From NCBI GenBank assembly GCA_020635035.1, contig JACKAO010000007.1, positions 186,001-250,000 of the forward strand: a stretch of 64,000 nt of DNA, given 5' to 3'. Under the pieces are notes generated by a model that was given only the letters and a program-made list of their open reading frames with translations, had not been told where the DNA came from and did no database searches. The position numbers and the translations under genes were made by a program. Below are positions 44,521 to 53,505 of the stretch, piece by piece (positions within the stretch are counted from its first letter, which is position 1; every line of letters starts with the position of its first letter). Origin of the DNA: Calditrichia bacterium (GTDB lineage: Bacteria; Calditrichota; Calditrichia; Calditrichales; J004).

Positions 44521-47500
44521 ATGTACGGTATAAATCCACAGACTGGATCGTCCAAATCAGGCTTTATTCAGGCAATGAAGACAACCGGTGTTACGGGAAA
44601 TAAAAGCATTCAAAAAGGTTTTGTAAACTTTTTGTCGCTGATCGGCAATGCCCTGATGATGCATCCGAATAAAGAACAAAACGGTCTGGGTGTATTGAAA
44701 AACCAGGCGGGTCTTATTTCCCTGGAAAAAGAAACAGGTAGTGAAAATGCAGCATCGTCTTCTAAAAAGCAGTTAAGTCTTCAGTTTTTGTTATCTCAAA
44801 ATGTTGAAGAAAATGAAAATATAACTACAGGAAATGCACAGAAAACTAATACGTCAAGAGCATCTGCGCAGGTAAAGACAAATGAACCTTCGACGGCAAT
44901 AAAAAGATTTGTTGATTACAAAGAAAATGCAGGGATCCAACCACAAAACGATGCAGTGCTTAAAAAGAATATTCAAACAATCCCGTTGAACACTATTAAA
45001 GAATCCGCAGAATTATTAAGAATTGCACAAAAGCAATCAAAAACCTTAAAAGGCACTCATAACTCAGAAACAGAAATCAGTGTTGTTAATGATCCGGGAC
45101 TAAAAAATACATTTAGTAACCCACTGATCAAATTGGCTTTGAAATCTGAAGAAGTTAAGGAAAACGCAGCTTTACACGACGCATCTCCGGTTGATACTGA
45201 TCTGCAAAAAGTTAAATCACAATTCGGGGATTTTCTGACAGTAGCAGAAAATAATGCCAATAGCAATAATGCTGACAACGTAGTGTATAAAAAGTTTCTT
45301 AAAAGTGATCCGCTGCAAAAAGTACAGAGTTTCCAGCTGTTAAAAGCAATTGAAAATGTTAATTCCGGTGATCTGGAATCTGAAACAATATTCTTACCAA
45401 CGGCAAAAAATAATGCATCTGACATCAAGGTTGCAAAAAGCTCGGGTAATTTAGAATTAATCATACCTGAAAAAATAAAAGCTGAAATCGGAAAAATTCT
45501 GCCATTTGTAAAACACGTGATTCGCAATGGTGCTGATTCCCAGGTGCAAATAAATGCCAATCATAAAGGCAGAGAATTTAAAGGCCTTCAACCGCATGTT
45601 GATCAAAAAACTTCTGATAAAAATATCACAGCCGGAGCGAAATCAGAATTAAATTCAACCGTTAAAGAAAGTATAAGTTCTGAATTCTCTAAAATAGCGG
45701 AAAAATCAGTTTTAAGACCGGACCAGTCTGCAACAATTTCTTTTATAGGGAAAGACAAAATTCTATTAAATAATACAAAGGTCTTTGTTCAAAAAGAAGC
45801 TGTAAACATTGATCAGATGACGTTCCAAAATGGAAAAACAAAGGATGATGCAATTGCCGGATTTGAGAAAAAGAATTTAGCAGGTAAGGTAATTTCAGAA
45901 AAATCATTACCTGAGGATGTTATAGATAAAAATAAATATGCAAACAAAGTATCGCACAGTGCTGTTTTTGATCAATTAAAGCAATCTGAAATCCGGAGAA
46001 ATCCAAATACATTGCGAAATAGCGGGGTTCTGACAGCGGAAGCTAAGCTCACGCCACAGACTCTTAAAATGGAAACTTCTTCTAATAATCAGACTCAGGA
46101 TGTGAGATTTGTTCAAAACCATCCAACAACCGAATCTTTAGAACAGACAAAATCTTCAGCAAAACAAAACCAAAATTACTTGTTTAAAATTGATCGCAAC
46201 ATACAGATCAAAACAGTTGTTGTAGAAAAAACGACGATTAATAAATCTCAAACAGCTTCTAATACAATTGCAGCTGCAAAAAAATCAGTAATAGATAAAA
46301 GCGCACATTTGGAGCCACAGGAAGTAAAGATTCCACAAAAGGTGAAAAGGAGTGATGTGCCAGCTGAAGTTGGGTCAGGAAAAATAGCAGCCAGCCATAA
46401 TACAATTGAAGGTGAAAAAAATACAGCACAAACGCATTCCGTAAAGAAAGACTTTAATGCTGGATTATCCGACAACATAACTGCAGATAAAAATGCAGAA
46501 AGATTGACCACTGCTCATTCTAAGATAGATAATAATAGAGTATCTGCTGTAAAGTCACATGCCGTAAAAGGTGATATACAAAGTACCGATTCTACTAAAA
46601 AAAGTACTCCTGAAGTCAGCCAAAAAGAAATACAGGAAAATTTTTCCGCTAAACGCGTAGTGTCTGAATCAGCACACAGAATTATACAAAATGAACATCA
46701 GCCCAAAGCGGAAAACCGGAATACAATAATGCATGACTCAAAAGCAGTTCCTGGTTACGATACTAAAGTTGATGTAAAAGATGTAGTACAAGAACAGAAA
46801 GTACACACAATAAAAACCGAACAACCAATTAATGATTCAGCAAAATTAAAAAGTGAATCAGCTGAACAGAAAGTTAGTATTAATGATCATGTGAATAAAT
46901 CTCAGAAACAGGTATCTCATGAAGTAAACCAGAATAAAACTGAATCTACTGTGCATAAAAACCTGCATGAGCAGAGAGCACACACGATAAAAACAGATGA
47001 ACCTGCTAATGATTCTACAAGACTTAAGAGTGAGTTAACTGAAGAGAAAGTAAGTTTTAATGATCATGTGAATAAATCTCAGAAACAGGTATCTCATGAA
47101 GTGAAGCAGAATAAATCTGAATCTGCCGAGCATAAAAACATAACAAAGGACGATATTTCAGTTGTCAGGAATCATGAAAAATCCGAAATGATAACTGCGA
47201 ATCCGGAAAAAGAAGTTCCTGTTAAAACAAACGAAAAAGCTGCTTTTGCAGCATCTACTGCAAACGGCGAGATTAAAATTAAACAACAGGCGGAAGAAAA
47301 TATCCAGACAAAACAGGAAACCAAACAGCCTAAAATAGCAAGTGCAGAATCGAAGCAACCGGATACACAACAGCAAAATAATAACTTTGGTGAGAACACA
47401 GAGAAAAAGTACAAACCTGTAATATCAAGCTCAGAAGGCGCTGCAGATCTACATAAAGCAGAAAGAGCTGAAGGATTTAATCACCTTTTTGAAACAGCAC

Positions 47501-47949
47501 GTATGGCTCAGCAGATTCAAACAAAACCTGTGGTTCCTTTAAAAGAATTACCGGCAGTTATTCAAAAATTCTATGATAATCAAAATCAGACTTTTACCCA
47601 AAGCCAGGTTGTTGTGGATGGAGGAGAAGTAGGAAAACTGGATATCAGGATGAATGAGTCTGCTAAGAGCAGGACGATCATTATCCTGGTTGAAAATGAA
47701 TCTGCAAAGGCTGAAATGCAGAGACTAGCACCAATGATAGCGGAATCTCTTAACAGTAAAGGCGTTCCGGTACAGGCTGTAAATATCGATATAGGAAATC
47801 CAAATACTAAAAACGAAAAACGTAACAATTCAAAAAATAACCCGCACAGCCGTATGGCAGCGGAGAACATGGAGGGACAGCATGAACAAAATACCACCGT
47901 GAATACAAAACGTTATTACGGTTACAACTCAATGGATATTGAGGTATAA
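44521..47949 (+). CDS. fliK: Flagellar hook-length control protein FliK, unusually long
   Basis: 1142 aa, two to three times the usual 375-600. The C-terminal domain (about 1025-1110) has the FliK core SQVVVDGGEVGKLDIRMNES and RLAPMIAESLNSKGVPVQAVNIDIG. The rest is a low-complexity, Lys/Ser/Thr/Asn-rich exported ruler with few hydrophobic clusters; it contains a 59-residue tandem duplication (nt 46792-47145). Length sets hook length in FliK, so hook or periplasmic distance may be long here, or the N-terminal ruler expanded neutrally. ATG start 6 nt after motE-like gene. Confidence 0.93.
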   Translation: MYGINPQTGSSKSGFIQAMKTTGVTGNKSIQKGFVNFLSLIGNALMMHPNKEQNGLGVLKNQAGLISLEKETGSENAASSSKKQLSLQFLLSQNVEENENITTGNAQKTNTSRASAQVKTNEPSTAIKRFVDYKENAGIQPQNDAVLKKNIQTIPLNTIKESAELLRIAQKQSKTLKGTHNSETEISVVNDPGLKNTFSNPLIKLALKSEEVKENAALHDASPVDTDLQKVKSQFGDFLTVAENNANSNNADNVVYKKFLKSDPLQKVQSFQLLKAIENVNSGDLESETIFLPTAKNNASDIKVAKSSGNLELIIPEKIKAEIGKILPFVKHVIRNGADSQVQINANHKGREFKGLQPHVDQKTSDKNITAGAKSELNSTVKESISSEFSKIAEKSVLRPDQSATISFIGKDKILLNNTKVFVQKEAVNIDQMTFQNGKTKDDAIAGFEKKNLAGKVISEKSLPEDVIDKNKYANKVSHSAVFDQLKQSEIRRNPNTLRNSGVLTAEAKLTPQTLKMETSSNNQTQDVRFVQNHPTTESLEQTKSSAKQNQNYLFKIDRNIQIKTVVVEKTTINKSQTASNTIAAAKKSVIDKSAHLEPQEVKIPQKVKRSDVPAEVGSGKIAASHNTIEGEKNTAQTHSVKKDFNAGLSDNITADKNAERLTTAHSKIDNNRVSAVKSHAVKGDIQSTDSTKKSTPEVSQKEIQENFSAKRVVSESAHRIIQNEHQPKAENRNTIMHDSKAVPGYDTKVDVKDVVQEQKVHTIKTEQPINDSAKLKSESAEQKVSINDHVNKSQKQVSHEVNQNKTESTVHKNLHEQRAHTIKTDEPANDSTRLKSELTEEKVSFNDHVNKSQKQVSHEVKQNKSESAEHKNITKDDISVVRNHEKSEMITANPEKEVPVKTNEKAAFAASTANGEIKIKQQAEENIQTKQETKQPKIASAESKQPDTQQQNNNFGENTEKKYKPVISSSEGAADLHKAERAEGFNHLFETARMAQQIQTKPVVPLKELPAVIQKFYDNQNQTFTQSQVVVDGGEVGKLDIRMNESAKSRTIIILVENESAKAEMQRLAPMIAESLNSKGVPVQAVNIDIGNPNTKNEKRNNSKNNPHSRMAAENMEGQHEQNTTVNTKRYYGYNSMDIEV
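46792..47145 (+). repeat. In-frame 177-bp tandem duplication inside fliK
   Basis: Two adjacent units, 46792-46968 and 46969-47145, each 177 nt (59 codons). A stretch around 46881 and 47058 is identical for roughly 45 nt; the rest has diverged by point changes, most in the first half of the unit. The exact multiple of three keeps the FliK frame. Confidence 0.9.
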
Positions 47950-47964
47950 TAGGAAGGATAAATT

Positions 47965-48666
47965 ATGTTTTCATCACAAATAGCAGGAACCGCAAACACG
48001 ATTTCCACATCCGGCAGTTCATCGAATGTCTTCAGTAATGACGCAATGGGTAAGGAAGAATTTCTGCAGCTTTTGGTTGCTCAATTGCAGAATCAGGATC
48101 CATTGTCACCAATGGAAGGTCAGGAGTTTGCATCCCAGCTTGCACAATTCAGTTCAGTGGAACAGTTGACAAGTATTGATAATAATATCCAGGAAAGTAT
48201 TAATACGGATTTGGTTTTGAGTCAGACCATAAACAATACTTTAGCAACAGCGCTGATTGGAAAACAAGTCACTGCCGCAGGCAATGAGCTTGAGATTGGT
48301 GCTGAAGGAGCTGCACCGATTGATGTATATTTTAGTCTTGCCGGTTATTCTGACAAGGTGACGGTTTCCATTATGGATGAAGCAGGCCATGTTGTTCGAA
48401 CTCTGAATGCACACGGGATGTCTTCCGGTATTCGTTCTCTTGAATGGGACGGAAAAGATGATGACGGTGACAGTCTGCCTGAAGGTACATACTCTTTTAC
48501 TGTTGATGCAATTGGTAAAGACGGTGCTGGTGTAAAAGCTACCGAACTGATCCGCGGACTAGCAAGTGCACTTCAGTTTGAAGGTGGAGGTGCCACAATA
48601 AAGGTGGGACAGGTCCGGATAAATTTTGGAGATGTTCTGGAAATCAGCAATGGGTTAGGAGCATAG
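47965..48666 (+). CDS. flgD: Flagellar hook assembly scaffold FlgD
   Basis: 233 aa. Caps the growing hook. The GKEEFLQLLVAQLQNQDPLSPMEGQEFASQLAQFSSVEQL motif is the FlgD N-terminal signature; the C-terminal part forms the FlgD Ig-like and tudor-like domains (RTLNAHGMSSGIRSLEWDGKDDDGDSLPEGTYSF). 15 nt after fliK. Confidence 0.96.
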   Translation: MFSSQIAGTANTISTSGSSSNVFSNDAMGKEEFLQLLVAQLQNQDPLSPMEGQEFASQLAQFSSVEQLTSIDNNIQESINTDLVLSQTINNTLATALIGKQVTAAGNELEIGAEGAAPIDVYFSLAGYSDKVTVSIMDEAGHVVRTLNAHGMSSGIRSLEWDGKDDDGDSLPEGTYSFTVDAIGKDGAGVKATELIRGLASALQFEGGGATIKVGQVRINFGDVLEISNGLGA

Positions 48667-48668
48667 TC

Positions 48669-49076
48669 ATGAAAGTTGCAGATCTGCAGATGCATGGCGG
48701 CCTGAATTCAATCAGGCCAGGAAATCTCAATCCTATTGACAGGAAAGAGCAAAACAACCCGGCTGGTATTGACGGGAAAGTAAATTTTGCTGATATCCTG
48801 GAAAAGAATTTTGAAGAAACAAATTCGGTGAAATTCTCTGCACATGCTATAAAGCGCCTGGAGGAGCGTTCCCTGATGGTTTCTCAAAATGAAATTGAGC
48901 GACTAAACAATGGTGTGAAGCAACTGGATGAAAAAGGCTCAAAAAATTCACTGATTCTGGTAGATGATACGGCTTTTGTTGTGAGCGTTCGTAATAAAAT
49001 GGTTATCACAGCGATTGATAAACAGATGTCTGCCAATAATGTTTTTACAAATATAGATAGTGTTGCAATAGTTTAA
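48669..49076 (+). CDS. Flagellar operon protein (TIGR02530 family)
   Basis: 135 aa. The KFSAHAIKRLEERSLMVSQNEIERLNNGVKQLDEKGSKNSLIL core and the MVITAIDKQ end match the TIGR02530 family found between flgD and flgE in Firmicutes and spirochaetes. Function unknown in the family. Two nt after flgD. Confidence 0.88.
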   Translation: MKVADLQMHGGLNSIRPGNLNPIDRKEQNNPAGIDGKVNFADILEKNFEETNSVKFSAHAIKRLEERSLMVSQNEIERLNNGVKQLDEKGSKNSLILVDDTAFVVSVRNKMVITAIDKQMSANNVFTNIDSVAIV

Positions 49077-49091
49077 TTAAATAATAAAATC

Positions 49092-49171
49092 GGGCTGGAC
49101 CCTAAACAGACAGGAAGTCTGCAGGGAAGCCCTTGAACTCCGCCGACTGACAGACGCGGAAAAATCAAGGA
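49092..49171 (+). ncRNA. Structured GGA-rich 5' leader of flgE
   Basis: The 103-nt gap before flgE is richer in G+C than its surroundings and folds cleanly. GGGCT (49092-49096)/AGCCC (49128-49132), CCCT (49100-49103)/AGGG (49123-49126) and CAGAC (49107-49111)/GTCTG (49117-49121) form a nested stem ending in loop AGGAA (49112-49116). A second hairpin pairs TCCGC (49139-49143) with GCGGA (49156-49160). Five GGA trinucleotides are present, one in the flgE ribosome site AAGGAG (49167-49172). Loop and layout match the flagellin leader; CsrA-type control is inferred. Confidence 0.55.
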
Positions 49172-49179
49172 GAAATACC

Positions 49180-51177
49180 ATGTTAAAGTCATTACAATCT
49201 GGCGTATCCGGATTATTAAATCATCAAAGAAAAATTGATGTATTAGGTAACAACATTGCTAACGTTAACACAGTTGGTTTTAAAGGTGGAAGGATTAACT
49301 TCTCAGAAGCACTCAATCAGACTCTCAGTAACGCCACATCCGGTGTAGGAACCGGGTATATTAATCCCATGCAGGTTGGCTTGGGAATGAATACAACATC
49401 CATTGAAAACATATTTACACAAGGCAGCCTTGAGACAACAGGCGTTATAACAGACCTGGCCATCGAAGGTGAAGGTTTCTTTGTATTACGTAATGGCGAT
49501 ACTAACCTGTTCACACGTGCCGGAAACTTCTTTTTTAACTCCGATGGTAAGCTTGTAAATCAGAAAGGTCTTGCTGTTCAGGGTTGGCTGACAGCTAATG
49601 GTACAGCAACAGGCGGTTTAGGTATAGGTAATGCTGAAGATATCGTTATCGATACAAATTATGTATCACCGGCACAGGCTACAGAAAATGTATTTTTGAA
49701 TGGCAATATAAATGCAGGTAACCGTACAGTAGCAAACGAATTTCAATCACCAAGTCCATATATAAGTAAAGCAATCGCCACCGGTTCCGGTGTTGCTCCT
49801 GTTTTCCCGGTAACAATCAATGCCGATGCAAATGATGATTTATCGATCGTTGTCCAGGATAATGCAACATCACAAATCCGTGGTGATCTTACGCTTACTG
49901 CAGGAAATTATGCTGATATCAATGCACTCGTTGCTGAGATTAACACTCAGATATCAAACACACCTAATATCAGTACCCGTGTTGAAGCAGTCAATAATGG
50001 GGGCGTCCTTGAATTCCGTCAGTTAAATGGTGATGAAAATACAACAATCACCGTATTAGATGGTGCGAATACTGCCCTTGCAAGCCTTGGTTATGTTGAT
50101 GGCGATACAGCTTCAGCTTCTATTGCTACCACAGCTACTCCGCTTAACTCTCTCACGGATGTAGGTGAGTTTACAAAATCACTTGTTGATGGCGATACTA
50201 TAGAAATATCAGGTACAAATCCGGATGGAACAGTTGTAACAGCCTCTTTCACTTATGGATTAGCGAATGATGGTGTTACCCTTGGCGATCTTGCTAATGT
50301 AATTGAAAACAGTTATAGCGGTATTACAGTAACACTTGAAAATGGATCTCTGGTTATGACTGATAATGTTGCGGGTGACAGCTCCACAACTATTAATCTT
50401 GCAAATGGTACAAGTAATAGTGGGGCGATATCATTCAGTGGATTTACAAACACGGTTCCCGGAAACACCGGAACGGCAACCACATCGGTTCTTGTTTATG
50501 ATTCTTTAGGTGCCAGTCATAATTTAGTAATCGAATTCACAAATACAGAAAATCAAAATGAATGGACCTGGGCAGCTTCAACAACCGGAGACGGAAGTAT
50601 TGCCAGTGGCGGAACTGGCCGCGTTTCCTTTGATAGCGACGGTAATCTTACTTCTTTCAGCCACGATGGCGGTGTAAACCAGCTTACCTTAAATCCCGGT
50701 AATGGTGCAGAACAAGTCCAGATTATACTTCATGCAGAAAGTTCTGATGAATTTAGCGGATTGTCTCAATTCGATTCAGTCTCCACTCTTAATGTCCGCG
50801 ATCAGGACGGAAAATCAACCGGTTCATTGATCGGTCTTACAATTGACAGAGACGGTGTCATCTCCGGGTCTTTCAGTAATGGGGATATCTCAAGCATGGC
50901 TCAGATTGCTCTTGCACAATTTTCGAATAATATTGGATTGTCAGACTTAGGTGATGGGCTTTATGCGACGAGTATTGCATCAGGTGATCCAAGAATTCTT
51001 AACCCGGATAGCGATGCAACATCATCGATCGTTTCCGGTGCCTTGGAAATGTCGAATGTGGATTTAGCGAAAGAATTTACCGAAATGATTACAGCACAAC
51101 GAGGTTTTCAGGCAGCAGCGAAGGTAATAACGACTGCTGATACCATACTTGATGAAGTAATCAGGTTAAAACGATAA
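49180..51177 (+). CDS. flgE: Flagellar hook protein FlgE
   Basis: 665 aa, long for FlgE (usually 400-450, longer in some lineages). N-terminal LKSLQSGVSGLLNHQRKIDVLGNNIANVNTVGFKGGRINF, C-terminal SGALEMSNVDLAKEFTEMITAQRGFQAAAKVITTADTILDEVIRLKR, both FlgE hallmarks; a variable region (about 170-480) of Ser/Thr/Asn-rich beta domains makes the extra length. AAGGAG ribosome site within the structured leader. A terminator follows. Confidence 0.96.
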   Translation: MLKSLQSGVSGLLNHQRKIDVLGNNIANVNTVGFKGGRINFSEALNQTLSNATSGVGTGYINPMQVGLGMNTTSIENIFTQGSLETTGVITDLAIEGEGFFVLRNGDTNLFTRAGNFFFNSDGKLVNQKGLAVQGWLTANGTATGGLGIGNAEDIVIDTNYVSPAQATENVFLNGNINAGNRTVANEFQSPSPYISKAIATGSGVAPVFPVTINADANDDLSIVVQDNATSQIRGDLTLTAGNYADINALVAEINTQISNTPNISTRVEAVNNGGVLEFRQLNGDENTTITVLDGANTALASLGYVDGDTASASIATTATPLNSLTDVGEFTKSLVDGDTIEISGTNPDGTVVTASFTYGLANDGVTLGDLANVIENSYSGITVTLENGSLVMTDNVAGDSSTTINLANGTSNSGAISFSGFTNTVPGNTGTATTSVLVYDSLGASHNLVIEFTNTENQNEWTWAASTTGDGSIASGGTGRVSFDSDGNLTSFSHDGGVNQLTLNPGNGAEQVQIILHAESSDEFSGLSQFDSVSTLNVRDQDGKSTGSLIGLTIDRDGVISGSFSNGDISSMAQIALAQFSNNIGLSDLGDGLYATSIASGDPRILNPDSDATSSIVSGALEMSNVDLAKEFTEMITAQRGFQAAAKVITTADTILDEVIRLKR

Positions 51178-51188
51178 TTAAACTAGAA

Positions 51189-51219
51189 TGGCTGCTCCAA
51201 ACGGGGCAGCCATATTTTT
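51189..51219 (+). terminator. Intrinsic terminator after flgE
   Basis: TGGCTGCTCC (51189-51198) pairs with GGGGCAGCCA (51203-51212; one G-T pair) across an AAAC loop, followed by TATTTTT. motA begins only 21 nt later and no separate promoter is evident, so read-through (attenuation of motA/motB) is likely. Confidence 0.75.
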
Positions 51220-51239
51220 GATTTAATGAGGCAAATGAA

Positions 51240-52013
51240 GTGGAATTAGGAACCATCGTCGGACTTATCAGCGGTATTGTTTTAGTTTTTACCACCATAT
51301 TTCTTGGTGGTGAATTCATGGCATTCATCGATATCCAGTCCGCGCTGGTTGTTTTTGGCGGATCAATTGCTGCAACCTTTGTTGCATTTTCATTCTCAGA
51401 AGTGCTTGGAGTGGTTAATGTTGTTAAGAATGCATTTTTTGGTACAAAAACGGACTATGTTCAAATCATTGAAGTTGTTGTTGAACTCTCCAAGAAAGCC
51501 CGCCGTGAAGGTCTTTTGGCAGTTGATAAAGAAGTGAATAAGATTGATAATGAGTTTCTTCGCAACGGTATGGAAATGGTCGTTGATGGAACAGAACCCG
51601 ACCTGATTCGCAAAGTAATGGAGACAGAACTTTCTTATTTGCAGGATCGCCATGCCAAAGGACAGCAATTATTCAGTACACTTGGAATGTATGCCCCTGC
51701 TTTTGGTATGATCGGAACGCTGATCGGTTTGATTGCAATGTTACAAAACCTTGATGATCCTGCTGCAATCGGGCCTGGTATGGCTGTTGCGCTTATTACA
51801 ACATTTTACGGCGCTTTAATAGCCAACCTTGTCTTCCTGCCGCTGGCAACTAAACTGAACAATCATTCCGGAAATGAAATTCTTGAAAAGGAAATGATTA
51901 TTGAAGGTGTTCTTGCCATTCAGTTTGGTGAACATCCTAATACGATAAGCCGCAAGCTGCTCAATTTTATCCCGCCTAAAATGCGTGCTGAATTTAACAG
52001 CAATAAATCATAG
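51240..52013 (+). CDS. motA: Flagellar motor stator protein MotA
   Basis: 257 aa, four membrane segments (about 5-22, 28-50, 148-170, 180-202). The REGLLAVDKEVNKI cytoplasmic loop and AFGMIGTLIGLIAML motif are MotA/PomA-like. Start GTG with GAGG 9 nt upstream. Sodium or proton use cannot be told from sequence alone. Confidence 0.94.
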   Translation: MELGTIVGLISGIVLVFTTIFLGGEFMAFIDIQSALVVFGGSIAATFVAFSFSEVLGVVNVVKNAFFGTKTDYVQIIEVVVELSKKARREGLLAVDKEVNKIDNEFLRNGMEMVVDGTEPDLIRKVMETELSYLQDRHAKGQQLFSTLGMYAPAFGMIGTLIGLIAMLQNLDDPAAIGPGMAVALITTFYGALIANLVFLPLATKLNNHSGNEILEKEMIIEGVLAIQFGEHPNTISRKLLNFIPPKMRAEFNSNKS

Positions 52014-52026
52014 CAGGACCATTTAA

Positions 52027-52743
52027 ATGGCTAAGAAGGAAAAACAAGAATTAGAAGAACCAACAGCTCCATTCTGGATGACCACTTATGGAGACATGGT
52101 GACCCTGCTGATGGTATTTTTTATCCTTATTTTGTCTTTTTCAGTTATCCAGCTTGAAAAATTTAAAGGCGCAATGAGCTCCATGAAAGGCGCACTTGGG
52201 GTACTTCCTGAAAATATCAGTACATACAAGCAGGAAAAACCTAATTATGAAAATGAAGAAGCAAAAACCCGCCAGGAAATTCTGGATGCTATGATCAATA
52301 TGGAAGAGCTAATTGCAAAAATGGGCTTGGAAGACCTGGTTCAGATGGAATATATTGGTGATGGCGTCATTGTCCGTATGGGTGATGACCTGTTGTTTGA
52401 CAGTGGTGAAGCTGGAATTAAAAGACAGGCATATCCTGTATTGAATGTTGTTATCAATACTTTTCTGGGTAAATTCAGCCAGATCTATGTTGAAGGGCAC
52501 ACAGATAATGTTCCTATAAGCAGTAAAAAATTTCCATCTAACTGGGAACTTTCTGCTGCCCGTGCTTTGAACGTTGTCAAATATCTTAATTCAGTCGGCA
52601 AAATTGAAGCAAACCGGCTGGCGGCAGTTGGTCATGGTGAACATCGTCCATTAGTCCCAAACACAAGTGCAGCAAATCGTGCTAAAAACAGAAGAGTTGA
52701 AATTTATTTCAAACTTGATGATCAAGGCACTCATTCCTATTAA
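52027..52743 (+). CDS. motB: Flagellar motor stator protein MotB
   Basis: 238 aa. N-terminal membrane helix with the ion-binding Asp23 in TTYGDMVTLLMVFFILI; OmpA-like peptidoglycan-binding domain (about 115-235) with YVEGHTDNVPISSKKFPSNWELSAARALNV and the NRAKNRRVEI end. 13 nt after motA. Confidence 0.96.
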   Translation: MAKKEKQELEEPTAPFWMTTYGDMVTLLMVFFILILSFSVIQLEKFKGAMSSMKGALGVLPENISTYKQEKPNYENEEAKTRQEILDAMINMEELIAKMGLEDLVQMEYIGDGVIVRMGDDLLFDSGEAGIKRQAYPVLNVVINTFLGKFSQIYVEGHTDNVPISSKKFPSNWELSAARALNVVKYLNSVGKIEANRLAAVGHGEHRPLVPNTSAANRAKNRRVEIYFKLDDQGTHSY

Positions 52744-52904
52744 TAACAGGAAAAACTTTCCCTTTTATTAAGAAGTTTTTTTCATAGTTCTTAGATCAAT
52801 TAATTCCTACCTGAATATTTAATTCTATTTAAATCCTTTAAATACAATATCTTGACAGTTGTTTTTGCTTCAGCTTTTGTTTAATAAAACAACCTGGTTT
52901 TTAT

Positions 52905-52920
52905 TGGCATAGAAGTTGAA
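52905..52920 (+). promoter_or_regulatory. Sigma-54-like promoter upstream of fliL
   Basis: TGGCATA (52905-52911), N4, TTGA (52916-52919): GG-N10-GA spacing, 36 nt before the fliL start, in the 212-nt gap after motB. The -24 half matches well; -12 has GA where GC is expected. It would start a second motor/export transcription unit. Confidence 0.5.
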
Positions 52921-52955
52921 TAAAAGAAAACAAAATAATCTCTTGAAGGATAGAA

Positions 52956-53492
52956 ATGGCAGAAGAAGAAAAAATAGAGGAGCAGGAGCAACAGGAAGAA
53001 GTATTTGATGATAAAAAAAAGAAAAAAGTACTCTACCTTGTTGTTATTCTGGCCCAACTGATCATAGCCGGCTTTCTCATTTGGTATTTTGTCTGGCCTG
53101 AATATGAAGAGTTTCAGGGCCTTGATGAATCGATTACCGAAGTAAAGGGTGAATCGGTTGATGAAGATGAAGAATCTGAGCCCAAAGAACTGGGTGTTAT
53201 GTATCAGATTGAAAATCTGACGGTTAACCCAAAGGGAACACGCGGAATGCGATTTGCTGTTTTCGAATTTTCACTGGAAGTGCCCAGTGAAGAGACAAAG
53301 CAGGAGCTTGATAAATATAAAACGGTACTTATTGATAATTACATTAAGTATTTTCGCAGCCGGTCTATTGTTGAATTATCCAAAGATTCGATGACGGATT
53401 CATTAAAAATTGATATAGCCAGGATCACTGACGAAATCCTTGGAGAGAAAGTTGTTCAGAATGTCTATTTTACACGTTTTGTACTTGAATAA
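52956..53492 (+). CDS. fliL: Flagellar basal-body-associated protein FliL
   Basis: 178 aa. Acidic N-terminus, one membrane helix (about 27-48), and the FliL domain with LTVNPKGTRGMRFAVFEFSLEV. Surrounds and stabilises the stator ring. GAAGGA ribosome site. First gene after the intergenic region containing the sigma-54-like element. Confidence 0.93.
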   Translation: MAEEEKIEEQEQQEEVFDDKKKKKVLYLVVILAQLIIAGFLIWYFVWPEYEEFQGLDESITEVKGESVDEDEESEPKELGVMYQIENLTVNPKGTRGMRFAVFEFSLEVPSEETKQELDKYKTVLIDNYIKYFRSRSIVELSKDSMTDSLKIDIARITDEILGEKVVQNVYFTRFVLE

Positions 53493-53505
53493 TTAAGGTA
53501 AATGC

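Noticed and set aside
45057..45560. 167-aa frame on the minus strand inside fliK
   Set aside because: It runs opposite to fliK in a low-complexity region, has no ribosome site and shows no family resemblance; a shadow of the coding strand.
49142..49149. GCCGACTG in the flgE leader as a sigma-28 -10 box
   Set aside because: No TAAA-like -35 at the required distance, and the bases fit better in the second hairpin of the leader.
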